Positions 46,820 to 55,730 of a stretch of 64,000 nt of DNA are shown piece after piece. The translations under genes and the position numbers were made by a program. Where the stretch lies: NCBI GenBank assembly GCA_938045585.1, contig CALIAU010000001.1, positions 310,001-374,000 on the forward strand, written 5' to 3'. Numbering within the stretch: position 1 is the first letter of the stretch; every line of letters begins with the position of its first letter. This DNA comes from an uncultured Saprospiraceae bacterium. GTDB lineage: Bacteria > Bacteroidota > Bacteroidia > Chitinophagales > Saprospiraceae. The notes beneath the pieces were generated by a model. It did no database searches. It saw nothing but the letters and a program-made list of their open reading frames with translations, and was not told where the DNA came from.

Positions 46820-48949
46820 ATGAAACAATTTGAACGCTATCTGGTAACTTCCGCCTTACCCTATGCAAATGGACCTCTTCATTTGGGTCATCTTGCAGGT
46901 GCATATCTTTCTGCTGATATCTATGTCAGGTTTCAAAGATTAATGGGTAAAGATATCGTCTACATTTGTGGGAGTGATGAAAACGGTGCAGCCATCACCA
47001 TTCGCTCAAAGAAAGAAGGATTAAGTCCCCAAGAAATCGTTGATAAATATGATGCTCTTTTTAGGGAGGTATTTGAGGGAATTGGTATCTCATTCGATTA
47101 TTATCATAGGACGTCAGATCCGCTCCATCACGAAACGGCCCAAGAGTTTTTTAAAAATTTGGAATCAAAAGGAGAGTTCGTTGAGAAAGAATCAGAGCAA
47201 TATTATGATGACAGCGCAAAAATGTTTTTGGCAGATAGGTATATTTTAGGAACCTGTCCTAAGTGTTCTCATGAAGAAGCGTATGGTGATCAGTGTGAAA
47301 ATTGTGGTTCTGCTTTAAGTCCGACAGAATTGATTAACCCTATATCAACACTTTCCAAGGAAAAACCAGTTTTGAAAAAAACAAAGCACTGGTACCTTCC
47401 CCTGGATAAATACGAAGCATGGTTAAGAGAATGGATAGAGACAGGACAACTAGGGGAAGAACAGTTACATTATCCAGATGAATGGAAGAATCATGTTTTA
47501 GGTCAATGTAGATCTTGGTTAGATGGAGGCCTACAACCTAGGTCAATGACGAGAGATCTGGATTGGGGAGTGGATGTACCTAAGTCCATCGAAGGAGCTG
47601 AAGGGAAGAAACTGTATGTATGGATGGATGCTCCCATTGGATATATTTCATCTACAAAAGCTTGGGCAAAAGAAAATGGGAAAGACTGGGAACCTTATTG
47701 GAAGGATGATAAGACTGCTTTGATTCATTTTATAGGAAAGGATAACATCGTATTCCATTGTTTAATTTTCCCAAGTATTCTAAAAGCACATGGAGACTAT
47801 GTATTGCCAATAAATGTTCCTGCAAACCAATTCTTGAACTTGGAAGGACGAAAATTTTCTACATCTAAAAATTGGGCAGTATGGGTAAATGATTACTTGA
47901 AGGATTTTCCAGGCAAGGAAGACGAACTCCGATATGCCCTCATAAAAAATATGCCTGAACTTAAAGATAGTGAATTCACATGGAAGGGCTATCAGGATGC
48001 AAATAACACAGAGCTAGTAAATAATCTTGCAAACTTTGTGAATAGGGTCATAGTTCTTATTAATAAATATTATGACGGAGTCGTACCTGACTATGATGAA
48101 AATCTTATGATAACTGCGGCTGAAAATGAAGAAGACATGGCTTATCACGAGAGTGAAATGCTTTTGTTGTATGATAATTTGGATTCTCTGTGTAGCGCTT
48201 TGCGTAAGTACGATTTTAGGGCTGCTTTGAAAAAAATCATGGACATCTCATCTCTTGGAAATCAACTTTTACAATTCAACGCTCCTTGGAAGTTGGTAAA
48301 AACAGATGAAGAAACCGTTAAGGTGGTAATGAATCTTGCCTTGCAATATGTGACTGCAATAAGTGTAGCAATAAAACCTTTTTTACCCTTCACTTCAGAC
48401 AAGTTGAGAAATTTACTTCAGCTTGAACTCCTGCAAGAGAAGGGAGAACTTGTGGATATAATGGATGACTTAGCAGAGGGAAAAAACATTATTGAAATAG
48501 GGCATACCATCGGTAAGCCTACACATTTATTTACGCGTATTGAAAATAGTGTCATGGATGAACAAAGAAATAAGCTATTTGCTGGTGCTGTTCAAGAAGA
48601 GAGTGAGGAATCTCAAGTGAAACCTAATATTGCCTTTGAGGATTTTACAAAAATGGATATTAGGACGGCGACAATACTAACTGCCGAGAAAGTAGAAAAA
48701 GCAGACAAACTATTAAAATTGGAGGTTGATCTTGGCTTTGAAAAGCGGACTGTCGTGTCTGGAATTGCCAAATTCTATAAGCCAGAAGAAATCATCGGTC
48801 AAGAGGTGCTTGTTCTTGCAAATTTAGCGCCTAGAAAAATACGGGGTGTGGAATCTAAGGGAATGATACTTATGGCAGAAAATGAAGAGGGTAGGTTATC
48901 CTTTGTTAGTCCTGAAAAGGGTTGGTCAAATGGCTTTTCTGTTTCATAG
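46820..48949 (+). CDS. metG: Methionyl-tRNA synthetase
   Basis: 709 aa. HIGH-type motif HLGH (21-24) after ALPYANGPL; a zinc-binding insert with CPKCSHEEAYGDQCENCG; KMSKS counterpart KFSTSK (345-350); anticodon-binding helical domain; and a C-terminal EMAPII/Arc1p-like tRNA-binding domain (about 605-709, FTKMDIRTATILTAEKVEKA to end) that aids dimerisation and tRNA binding. It charges tRNA-Met. Length matches the Bacteroidota enzyme with the appended domain. Confidence 0.97.
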   Translation: MKQFERYLVTSALPYANGPLHLGHLAGAYLSADIYVRFQRLMGKDIVYICGSDENGAAITIRSKKEGLSPQEIVDKYDALFREVFEGIGISFDYYHRTSDPLHHETAQEFFKNLESKGEFVEKESEQYYDDSAKMFLADRYILGTCPKCSHEEAYGDQCENCGSALSPTELINPISTLSKEKPVLKKTKHWYLPLDKYEAWLREWIETGQLGEEQLHYPDEWKNHVLGQCRSWLDGGLQPRSMTRDLDWGVDVPKSIEGAEGKKLYVWMDAPIGYISSTKAWAKENGKDWEPYWKDDKTALIHFIGKDNIVFHCLIFPSILKAHGDYVLPINVPANQFLNLEGRKFSTSKNWAVWVNDYLKDFPGKEDELRYALIKNMPELKDSEFTWKGYQDANNTELVNNLANFVNRVIVLINKYYDGVVPDYDENLMITAAENEEDMAYHESEMLLLYDNLDSLCSALRKYDFRAALKKIMDISSLGNQLLQFNAPWKLVKTDEETVKVVMNLALQYVTAISVAIKPFLPFTSDKLRNLLQLELLQEKGELVDIMDDLAEGKNIIEIGHTIGKPTHLFTRIENSVMDEQRNKLFAGAVQEESEESQVKPNIAFEDFTKMDIRTATILTAEKVEKADKLLKLEVDLGFEKRTVVSGIAKFYKPEEIIGQEVLVLANLAPRKIRGVESKGMILMAENEEGRLSFVSPEKGWSNGFSVS

Positions 48950-48997
48950 CAACATATCTACCTGCGCTTGCGTTTATTATTAGTCTAATCTATAGCA

Positions 48998-50155
48998 ATG
49001 CAAATACAACTGCGGTATCTATTCTCTTGTCTGTTCCTTGTAGTATTTTGTATTACTAAACTTACTGCTCAACAGCCTTTATCTAAGCAAGCAGAAATTT
49101 CATTACTTACCTGCGACCCTGGTAATGAACTGTATTCGACCTTTGGGCATAGCGGAATACGAATTAATGATCCTAGCCAAAAACTAGATATTGTATTTAA
49201 CTATGGAATGTTCAGTTTTGAAACCCCTGGCTTTTATCGGAAGTTCTTGAGAGGTAAATTGGATTACCACGTCGGCATGCAGAGCTATGGTAATTTTTTG
49301 CGCAACTACAATTATTATAAGCGTTCCGTTTATGAACAAAAGTTGCATTTAGATAGCCTTCAAAAACAAGAGGTATTTGATTTTCTATTGAACAATGTAA
49401 AAGAAGAAAATAGAAGTTACAAGTATGATTTCTTTTTTGATAACTGCTCTACACGTATAAGAGGTGTATTTGCTAATTCATTAGGTATAGTCTTTTCTGA
49501 ACAAGAATCTGATAAGACCTTTCGTAATCTCTTGGATGAGTTTTTACCAGGTCTTCCATGGTCAGATTTTGGAATAGATTTAGTGATAGGAAGCAGGGCC
49601 GATAAAAAAGCCTCTGATACGCACCAAACATTTTTGCCTGCCTATTTGATGGAGTCGATCGATGATAAAAAAATTGCTGAAGCGAATTTTGTAGCTAGCA
49701 CAGATACTATTCTTGATTTTGCTGAAGAGCAAAAACAACGATTTACGAGACCCTGGTTTACCCCTATGCTTGTCTTTATAGCGTTTCTAATCTTGGAATT
49801 ACTTATTTTATTTTTTGTTGACAAAAGGGCTGGCTGGCTTAAGTGGTACGATAAACTTTGGTTTCTAGTCCTAGGTCTTTCAAGTGTGTTGTTATTTGTT
49901 ATGTGGTTTTTTACGGATCATATCGCAACAAAGGCAAATTGGAATCTCTTGTGGATACATCCCCTGTATTTATATCTTGCTTCTAAAAATCCGTTGTCAG
50001 CTAAAAGGGAAGTAATAGTTGCAAGTGGGGTATTGACTGGGATGGCCTTGGTGGGATGGTTTGTGATACCACAGCAATTTCATTTAGCATTTATCCCTAT
50101 TATGATAATATTGTTGTTGAAGCTATGGCGCTGGCTAAATAGTGATAGAACGTAA
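48998..50155 (+). CDS. Lnb-like (DUF4105) membrane protein
   Basis: 385 aa. A signal sequence/first helix (about residues 4-24) is followed by a periplasmic domain with His51 in TFGHSGIRI and Cys150 in FDNCSTRI, the catalytic pair of the Lnb N-terminal (DUF4105) fold, then four C-terminal membrane segments (about 248-269, 282-303, 308-324, 333-378). Lnb-type proteins transfer an acyl chain to the N-terminus of lipoproteins using an intramolecular Cys mechanism; whether this homologue does so is inferred. It follows metG by 48 bp. Confidence 0.85.
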   Translation: MQIQLRYLFSCLFLVVFCITKLTAQQPLSKQAEISLLTCDPGNELYSTFGHSGIRINDPSQKLDIVFNYGMFSFETPGFYRKFLRGKLDYHVGMQSYGNFLRNYNYYKRSVYEQKLHLDSLQKQEVFDFLLNNVKEENRSYKYDFFFDNCSTRIRGVFANSLGIVFSEQESDKTFRNLLDEFLPGLPWSDFGIDLVIGSRADKKASDTHQTFLPAYLMESIDDKKIAEANFVASTDTILDFAEEQKQRFTRPWFTPMLVFIAFLILELLILFFVDKRAGWLKWYDKLWFLVLGLSSVLLFVMWFFTDHIATKANWNLLWIHPLYLYLASKNPLSAKREVIVASGVLTGMALVGWFVIPQQFHLAFIPIMIILLLKLWRWLNSDRT

Positions 50156-50160
50156 GGTTC

Positions 50161-50871
50161 TTAACCTACCTTTTCGTAATAATTAAAATCTGCAATAACG
50201 CGATTTAGAAATTGCTTTGAGCTTTCTGTTTTTTGTACACCTATAATTGTTTCAATTTTATTTGCTGTTTGAGCTATTAGGGTGAATGCGTTCGGTGCAT
50301 CATTTTTAAGTACCTCCTTTATTATGCGAATGTCTTCATAACTAAGTTGGCTTACACTTGGATAGCTTGGGGTATAGCTCTCATCAATATCTAAATAGCC
50401 AGTATCTTCTAGTCTTTTTCTTTCCTTTGTATTAACAACTAAAGTATTAGCGACCATATCACCTACACGCTGACTTTTTTTAGAAATCCCAATGCTTATC
50501 ATTGCCACTGCGCCATACAGGGTATAGAGATCTACTAAATTTAAAAGCCATCGCAATAAATACTGTCCTATACTTACTGGAGTACCATCTGCTGAAACAA
50601 CCTTGATATTTTGAGATTTTTTCCCGGGGGTTTGACCCTCTCTAAACACTTCAAAAAGGAGTGTGTAAAACATAATGGGTAGATAGAAAAAACTCATTAG
50701 CCAATAATTATCAATCATTCCGCTTACAGAACTGAGATATGCTATAAAAAAGATGTATCCAATTTTAATGAGGCTGTCTATCAGAAATGCACCAATCCGA
50801 GTACCTAGGCTTGCAAGATTATACTCTAGATTGACATTTTGTGCTGTATTTAAATAGGATGTACCACTCAT
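50161..50871 (-). CDS. RDD family membrane protein
   Basis: 236 aa from ATG at 50871 (MSGTSYLNTAQNVNLEYNLA). A longer reading from 50988 would overlap the divergent SpoIIM gene by 59 bp and is not RDD-like. Membrane helices carry the RDD signature (LGTRIGAFLIDSLIKIGYIF with Arg-Asp, then FREGQTPGKKSQNIKVVSAD and WLLNLVDLYTLYG). RDD proteins are membrane proteins linked to transport or stress; this one diverges from the MoxR cluster and belongs to its conserved neighbourhood. Confidence 0.88.
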   Translation of the reverse strand: MSGTSYLNTAQNVNLEYNLASLGTRIGAFLIDSLIKIGYIFFIAYLSSVSGMIDNYWLMSFFYLPIMFYTLLFEVFREGQTPGKKSQNIKVVSADGTPVSIGQYLLRWLLNLVDLYTLYGAVAMISIGISKKSQRVGDMVANTLVVNTKERKRLEDTGYLDIDESYTPSYPSVSQLSYEDIRIIKEVLKNDAPNAFTLIAQTANKIETIIGVQKTESSKQFLNRVIADFNYYEKVG

Positions 50872-50929
50872 TCTGATTGCTATTAATACAAGTTTGTTTA
50901 TATTGTCAAAGATAAAATTCAAAGTCTTT

Positions 50930-51910
50930 TTGAAAGAAATTGTATTCATAAAGAAAAATGAAAAATATTGGAAGGAGTTTGAATCCATTCTAAATGAAAA
51001 ATCTACCGTAGATGCAGATTATTTAGCTAAACTCTATGTGCAACTCACAGATGACCTTTCTTACGCAAGCACGTTTTATCCCAATAGTCCTTTAGTTTCT
51101 TACTTAAATGGTGTGTCCTTAAAGGCACATCAAATGATTTACAAGAACAAAAAAGAAAAACGAAGCCGTTTTCTAGATTTTTGGAAATATGAGGTGCCAT
51201 TAGCAATGGCTAAATCACATAGAGCCTTGTTGTATTCCTTCCTTATATTCATGGTAGCAGTAGTAATTGGTTTGTTCTCTCAAGCAAAGAATATTGATTT
51301 TGTGCGAGCAATCATTGGAGATGGATATGTGAACATGACCGAAGAAAATATAAGTAGCGGTGATCCACTGGGAGTCTATCGATCTAGTTCCCAGAGCTCT
51401 ATGTTTATAGGAATTTCCACGAATAATGTACGTGTATCATTTATGGTATATGTCTTTGGTATTTTAGGAACAATACCAGCGGCATTTATCTTATTCCAAA
51501 ACGGAATTATGGTTGGCGCATTCTTAGGGTTTTTTATTGAACGCGGTCTTACAGGAATCGCCTTAGGAACTGTTTTTATTCATGGAGCCTTAGAATTATC
51601 AGCAATTGTCATTGCAGGAGCAGCAGGGATTGTCTTAGGAAATAGTTTTTTATTTCCAGGTACCTATGGTAGAATGGTTTCCTTAATAGAAGGAGCTCGT
51701 AGAAGTCTTAAAATTATTATTGGGCTTGTCCCAGTATTTATAGTTGCAGCTATATTAGAAAGCTATGTAACGCGCCATTACCAATTACTTGGGAACTGGG
51801 GTAGAATAGCTATAGTAACATTATCATTTGCATTTATCATTTGGTATTTTATTTATTATCCAATAAAACTAAAAAAGTATGGCCTACCAGTCAGAATTAG
51901 TAACACGTAA
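50930..51910 (+). CDS. SpoIIM-like membrane protein
   Basis: 326 aa from a TTG start at 50930, which gives the family N-terminus MKEIVFIKKNEKYWKEFES; a TTG at 50894 would add 12 residues and overlap RDD. No ATG lies upstream. The membrane part (from about residue 95) has four to five helices with GILGTIPAAFILFQNGIMVG and FIHGALELSAIVIAGAAGIV, as in SpoIIM-family proteins found with MoxR systems in non-sporulating Bacteroidota. It overlaps the next gene by 32 bp. Confidence 0.87.
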   Translation: MKEIVFIKKNEKYWKEFESILNEKSTVDADYLAKLYVQLTDDLSYASTFYPNSPLVSYLNGVSLKAHQMIYKNKKEKRSRFLDFWKYEVPLAMAKSHRALLYSFLIFMVAVVIGLFSQAKNIDFVRAIIGDGYVNMTEENISSGDPLGVYRSSSQSSMFIGISTNNVRVSFMVYVFGILGTIPAAFILFQNGIMVGAFLGFFIERGLTGIALGTVFIHGALELSAIVIAGAAGIVLGNSFLFPGTYGRMVSLIEGARRSLKIIIGLVPVFIVAAILESYVTRHYQLLGNWGRIAIVTLSFAFIIWYFIYYPIKLKKYGLPVRISNT

Positions 51911-52844
51911 GAAACGATACTTTGGAGAAGTAATAGGAGATGCATTCAAGATCTTCTTTGTAAATATTAAGAACTATACTCTAGGATTTCTAATGTTTGT
52001 AGTACCTATTTTTTTAGTTTTAGCTCTGGCCTTTGTCTCCATATCTTCTGATTTTATGGGCATCATATTGAATGGAGTAGATGCTTCTATTTTAAATGGA
52101 GGTGTAGGAGGAGTCTTATCTAGTATGGGCTTATTATATCTAGGTTTATTTCTTAGCTATGCAGTCCTTTATACCCTAGCTTATGCAGGGTTGAAGGCAC
52201 ATAGAGAAGCAGGAGACCAGGCATTTAGTTTTGAGTCTCTCAAAGAAAATATCTTTAAATATGCTGGAACAGTCATTGGTACTATTTTAGTTATAATAGT
52301 TGTATTTATAGGTGTAGCAATTCTTATTTCTATTCCTGTCAGCATTATCGGTTTTGTATCACCTGCGTTAACTGTTATTGGATTTTTTATACTATTTCCT
52401 TTTCTTCTTTACTATGCTATCATTACTGCATTTATAGTTTATATACGTGTTGAGGAAGGACTTGGAATAGGTGAGGCCTTTACACGTGCACGCTATCTTA
52501 TTAAAGATCATTGGTGGCCAACATTTGGTACTCTTTTTATAGCAGGAATTATTGCTGGTTTGATAGGGGCTGTATTTAATATTCCCTTTTATATTGCAAC
52601 CTTTGCAAGTGCTTTAGGAAGTGTAGAATCTGGAGATGGGATTGAGGGTAGTGTGATGTATGCAGGTTTAGCCTACCTCCTTGGAGTGATTGGTGGCTTG
52701 TATACAACTATTTATTCCCAGATAGTTTTAGGACTTAAATATTATGATTTAGTGGAACGCAAGGATAGTACACAGCTTAAAGGTAAGATTAGTACTCTCG
52801 GTGAATCAAGTGATACATTTTTTGAGAATGAGGGTGAATTTTAA
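51879..52844 (+). CDS. Multi-spanning membrane protein of the MoxR cluster
   Basis: 321 aa. Six hydrophobic segments (about residues 29-50, 68-92, 122-145, 150-180, 213-235, 265-290), each flanked by polar loops; the start MAYQSELVTRKKRYFGEVIG and the segment VEEGLGIGEAFTRARYLIKD resemble the glycerophosphodiester-phosphodiesterase membrane-domain or DUF4013-type proteins seen in these clusters. No catalytic motif is visible. Its start lies 32 bp inside SpoIIM and its end 17 bp inside the DUF4129 gene, suggesting tight coupling. Confidence 0.75.
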   Translation: MAYQSELVTRKKRYFGEVIGDAFKIFFVNIKNYTLGFLMFVVPIFLVLALAFVSISSDFMGIILNGVDASILNGGVGGVLSSMGLLYLGLFLSYAVLYTLAYAGLKAHREAGDQAFSFESLKENIFKYAGTVIGTILVIIVVFIGVAILISIPVSIIGFVSPALTVIGFFILFPFLLYYAIITAFIVYIRVEEGLGIGEAFTRARYLIKDHWWPTFGTLFIAGIIAGLIGAVFNIPFYIATFASALGSVESGDGIEGSVMYAGLAYLLGVIGGLYTTIYSQIVLGLKYYDLVERKDSTQLKGKISTLGESSDTFFENEGEF

Positions 52845-53562
52845 ATTAGCCATACTCTATATTATACTTTTATTTGCTACTGTTTCAATAGAAGCCCAAT
52901 CTCTTCAGGTACAAGTAGAAGAAAATTCCTATTTAGAGGTTGAGCCATTAGAATTTGATACTACGCACATCAAGGAATATCAAAATAATTCTGATTATAA
53001 ATATTTAGAAGATGCGGAATTTGAAGAAAATCTCCTCTCGAAATTATTATATAGACTCGTTAAATGGATAGCAAACTCCACTGGACTAAAGTTTGGAAAT
53101 GGTCTATTCCAATTCTTCAAGTATCTATTTATATTTCTTGCTGGATATCTAATGATTCGATTCTTTCTGAATTCCACCCACGGTGGTTTTATAAAAAAGA
53201 AGGATCCTGATATTAGCAAAATAGATGCTGAATTAGTCGATGCTGATATGAGTGCCATGGATCTTTCAAAGTTGATTGAGGAAGCAGAAAGTCGTAAAGC
53301 ATTTAGGCTAGCTATTCGATTTAATTATTTGAAATTGCTGAGAACACTTGACGATAAACAACTTATTCATTGGAAAACAGAAAAGACAAATAGTGATTTC
53401 ATTGCAGAGATGCATTCTACCGTACATGGAGCTGTGTTTAGAGAAATAACTCAACTATACGAATATGTATGGTACGGTGAGTTTGAGCTATCCAATGAGG
53501 AAGAGTACTTGCATAATAGAAATGGCTTTGATAGATTGTACCAAAAAATCGCTGCACGATGA
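52828..53562 (+). CDS. DUF4129 domain protein
   Basis: 244 aa from ATG at 52828 (MRVNFKLAILYIILLFATVS, a signal peptide); a GTG at 52801 is less likely. A periplasmic stretch is followed by a membrane helix (about residues 90-110) and the cytoplasmic DUF4129 domain (EAESRKAFRLAIRFNYLKLL, LIHWKTEKTNSDFIAEM, LYEYVWYGEFELSNEEEYLH). DUF4129 proteins occur with MoxR ATPases; the exact role is unknown. ATGA overlap with the next gene. Confidence 0.88.
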   Translation: MRVNFKLAILYIILLFATVSIEAQSLQVQVEENSYLEVEPLEFDTTHIKEYQNNSDYKYLEDAEFEENLLSKLLYRLVKWIANSTGLKFGNGLFQFFKYLFIFLAGYLMIRFFLNSTHGGFIKKKDPDISKIDAELVDADMSAMDLSKLIEEAESRKAFRLAIRFNYLKLLRTLDDKQLIHWKTEKTNSDFIAEMHSTVHGAVFREITQLYEYVWYGEFELSNEEEYLHNRNGFDRLYQKIAAR

Positions 53563-54758
53563 TAGGTAGTTTTATCCAAAATAATAAACGTGCAGTATAT
53601 CTCATGATGGCATATTTTCTGCTCATGTTGATCATAGCCTTTTTTTGGCCAAAAGAAATAGATTGGAGGCCAAGTTATGCTGCCGAACACACCAAGCCCT
53701 ATGGTGCAAAAGTGCTACATTCAGAATTTTCGAGTTTGTTTCCAATGGCAAGTTTCCAGACAAGTGAAGCTCCTATCTATAATACAGTCCATGATAGTCT
53801 ACAATTTGATAAACAGAGTGCATATATATTTATAAATGCTAGCTTTTCTCCGGACTCATTAGAGTTAAGTCGTCTATATGCTTTTGTAGAAAAGGGCAAT
53901 ACTGTTTTTATAGCAGCAGAGAGATTTTCGAATGCTCTGCTAGATACGTTACAAGTAAAAATTGAGGAGGATTATAGCTACTCAGCGCAACGCGATACAA
54001 GTATAATAAGTTTTAAATATCAAGCCTTTTCGGAAAATACATTTGAATTCCCTAATAATGGAATAGATAGGTATTTTGAGGCAGATACCTTATTTATAGG
54101 ACAGATGATTTCCTATTTAGAATTTGGGAATCAGATGAATCAGTTTGTAGTACCTTTTAAGAAAGGTAAATTGATCCTGAATACGAATCCCTTGGGCTTT
54201 ACAAATTATAGTATTCTACGAGACGAAACAAGAAGTTATGCTTCGAATGCGTTGAGTTATTTAGCAGGGGTAGAACACATCATCTGGGATGAATACTACA
54301 AGATTGGCAAACCCGGCAAGTCAAGCTCTCCCTTAGTCGAAATATTGCAAATACCAGGATTGCGCTGGGCATATTGGCTAAGCTTTTGGACTTTATTACT
54401 TTTTATTGGTTTTCATTCTAAAAGAAAACAACGCATTATTCCAATAGAAAAGCCAGTAAAGAATACTTCCTTGGAGTATGTAGAAACTATGGGCAATCTA
54501 TACTACGAACAATCAACGCATCAAAATATAGCCATTAAGAAAATTGAATTTTTCCAGAGCTTTTTGGCCCGCCAATATAGTATGAGCAATATCAAATTCT
54601 CTGAAGAAGATATACAAACATTAGTTGGCAAAACGGATAAAACAGAAACTGAGTTACGCGAACTCTTTAGCTTGATACATAATATATCCAATGGAGGACA
54701 GCTTGATGTAGCTACATTAAAAAAATTGAATAATCAGATAAATAACTTTTATAAATAA
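53559..54758 (+). CDS. DUF4350 domain protein
   Basis: 399 aa. N-terminal membrane helix (about residues 12-31), a periplasmic DUF4350 (glutamine-amidotransferase-like) domain with RPSYAAEHTKPYGAKVLHSE and AYIFINASFSPDSLELSRLY, a second helix (about 269-286) and a cytoplasmic helical tail. The family is a regular member of MoxR/DUF58 clusters. It starts within the DUF4129 stop (ATGA). Confidence 0.88.
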   Translation: MIGSFIQNNKRAVYLMMAYFLLMLIIAFFWPKEIDWRPSYAAEHTKPYGAKVLHSEFSSLFPMASFQTSEAPIYNTVHDSLQFDKQSAYIFINASFSPDSLELSRLYAFVEKGNTVFIAAERFSNALLDTLQVKIEEDYSYSAQRDTSIISFKYQAFSENTFEFPNNGIDRYFEADTLFIGQMISYLEFGNQMNQFVVPFKKGKLILNTNPLGFTNYSILRDETRSYASNALSYLAGVEHIIWDEYYKIGKPGKSSSPLVEILQIPGLRWAYWLSFWTLLLFIGFHSKRKQRIIPIEKPVKNTSLEYVETMGNLYYEQSTHQNIAIKKIEFFQSFLARQYSMSNIKFSEEDIQTLVGKTDKTETELRELFSLIHNISNGGQLDVATLKKLNNQINNFYK

Positions 54759-54764
54759 GAACAT

Positions 54765-55730
54765 ATGTTTGAAAGTAGGATTAACATGGAGCCTGTAAGG
54801 CAAAGTATACAAGAGGTCAAGCAAGAGATAGCAAAGATTATTGTTGGACAAGATAGTATGGTAGATTTGCTTATTGCCGCTATCCTAGCAAAGGGCCATG
54901 TGCTTATTGAGGGATTTCCCGGATTAGCCAAAACCTTGACAGCAAAAATTCTATCGCGTACTATAGATGCTGATTTTAGTAGGATTCAATTTACTCCAGA
55001 CCTTATGCCTTCAGATGTACTAGGTACCTCCGTGTTTAACTTCAAAGACTCTAGCTTTGATTATAAGAAAGGGCCAATTTTCTCAAATATAATTTTGATT
55101 GATGAAATAAATAGAGCACCCGCAAAAACACAGGCAGCTCTGTTTGAGGTAATGGAAGAGCGACAAATAACGAACGAGGGAGTACTCTACAAAATGGAAG
55201 AGCCTTTCTTTATAATGGCAACACAGAATCCCATTGATATGGAGGGGACCTATCGGCTTCCTGAAGCACAAATGGATCGATTTATTTTTAAGATAAAAGT
55301 GCATTACCCGAGTTTAGAAGAAGAGGTTCAGATTTTAAATAATGCCCAATCTGGTAAGGGAAGTCTTGCGCTTGAACAAATCAAAGCCATCTTAAACCAA
55401 AGTAAAATTGCTGAATACCAGCAGCTTGTACAGGAAGTACATGTAGAGCCAAAGCTACTACAATTTATTGCTGAAATTACAGGAAAGACGAGGTCGTATA
55501 AAGATATCCATATAGGAGCATCTCCACGTGCCTCACTTGCTTTGCTCAATGGTTCAAAGGCGATGGCAGTAATACGTGGCAGAGATTTTATTACACCAGA
55601 AGATATTACAGATCTAACCAACCCGGTGATAGCACACAGAATAAGTATGAGCCCAGAGAAAGAGATGGAAGGAGCTAGTCCTGAAGCAGTTGTGCAGTCA
55701 CTGGTTAAAAGTCTAGAAATTCCTCGTTAA
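54765..55730 (+). CDS. MoxR family AAA+ ATPase
   Basis: 321 aa. Walker A GFPGLAKT (about residues 46-53), Walker B IILIDEINRAP (about 107-117), sensor 1 FFIMATQNPIDMEGTYRLPE, and arginine-finger region LPEAQMDRFIFKI. MoxR proteins are chaperone-like ATPases thought to remodel or insert metal into client proteins, commonly with DUF58 and VWA proteins. It lies 6 bp after DUF4350 and overlaps DUF58 by 1 bp. The start may alternatively be Met8. Confidence 0.95.
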   Translation: MFESRINMEPVRQSIQEVKQEIAKIIVGQDSMVDLLIAAILAKGHVLIEGFPGLAKTLTAKILSRTIDADFSRIQFTPDLMPSDVLGTSVFNFKDSSFDYKKGPIFSNIILIDEINRAPAKTQAALFEVMEERQITNEGVLYKMEEPFFIMATQNPIDMEGTYRLPEAQMDRFIFKIKVHYPSLEEEVQILNNAQSGKGSLALEQIKAILNQSKIAEYQQLVQEVHVEPKLLQFIAEITGKTRSYKDIHIGASPRASLALLNGSKAMAVIRGRDFITPEDITDLTNPVIAHRISMSPEKEMEGASPEAVVQSLVKSLEIPR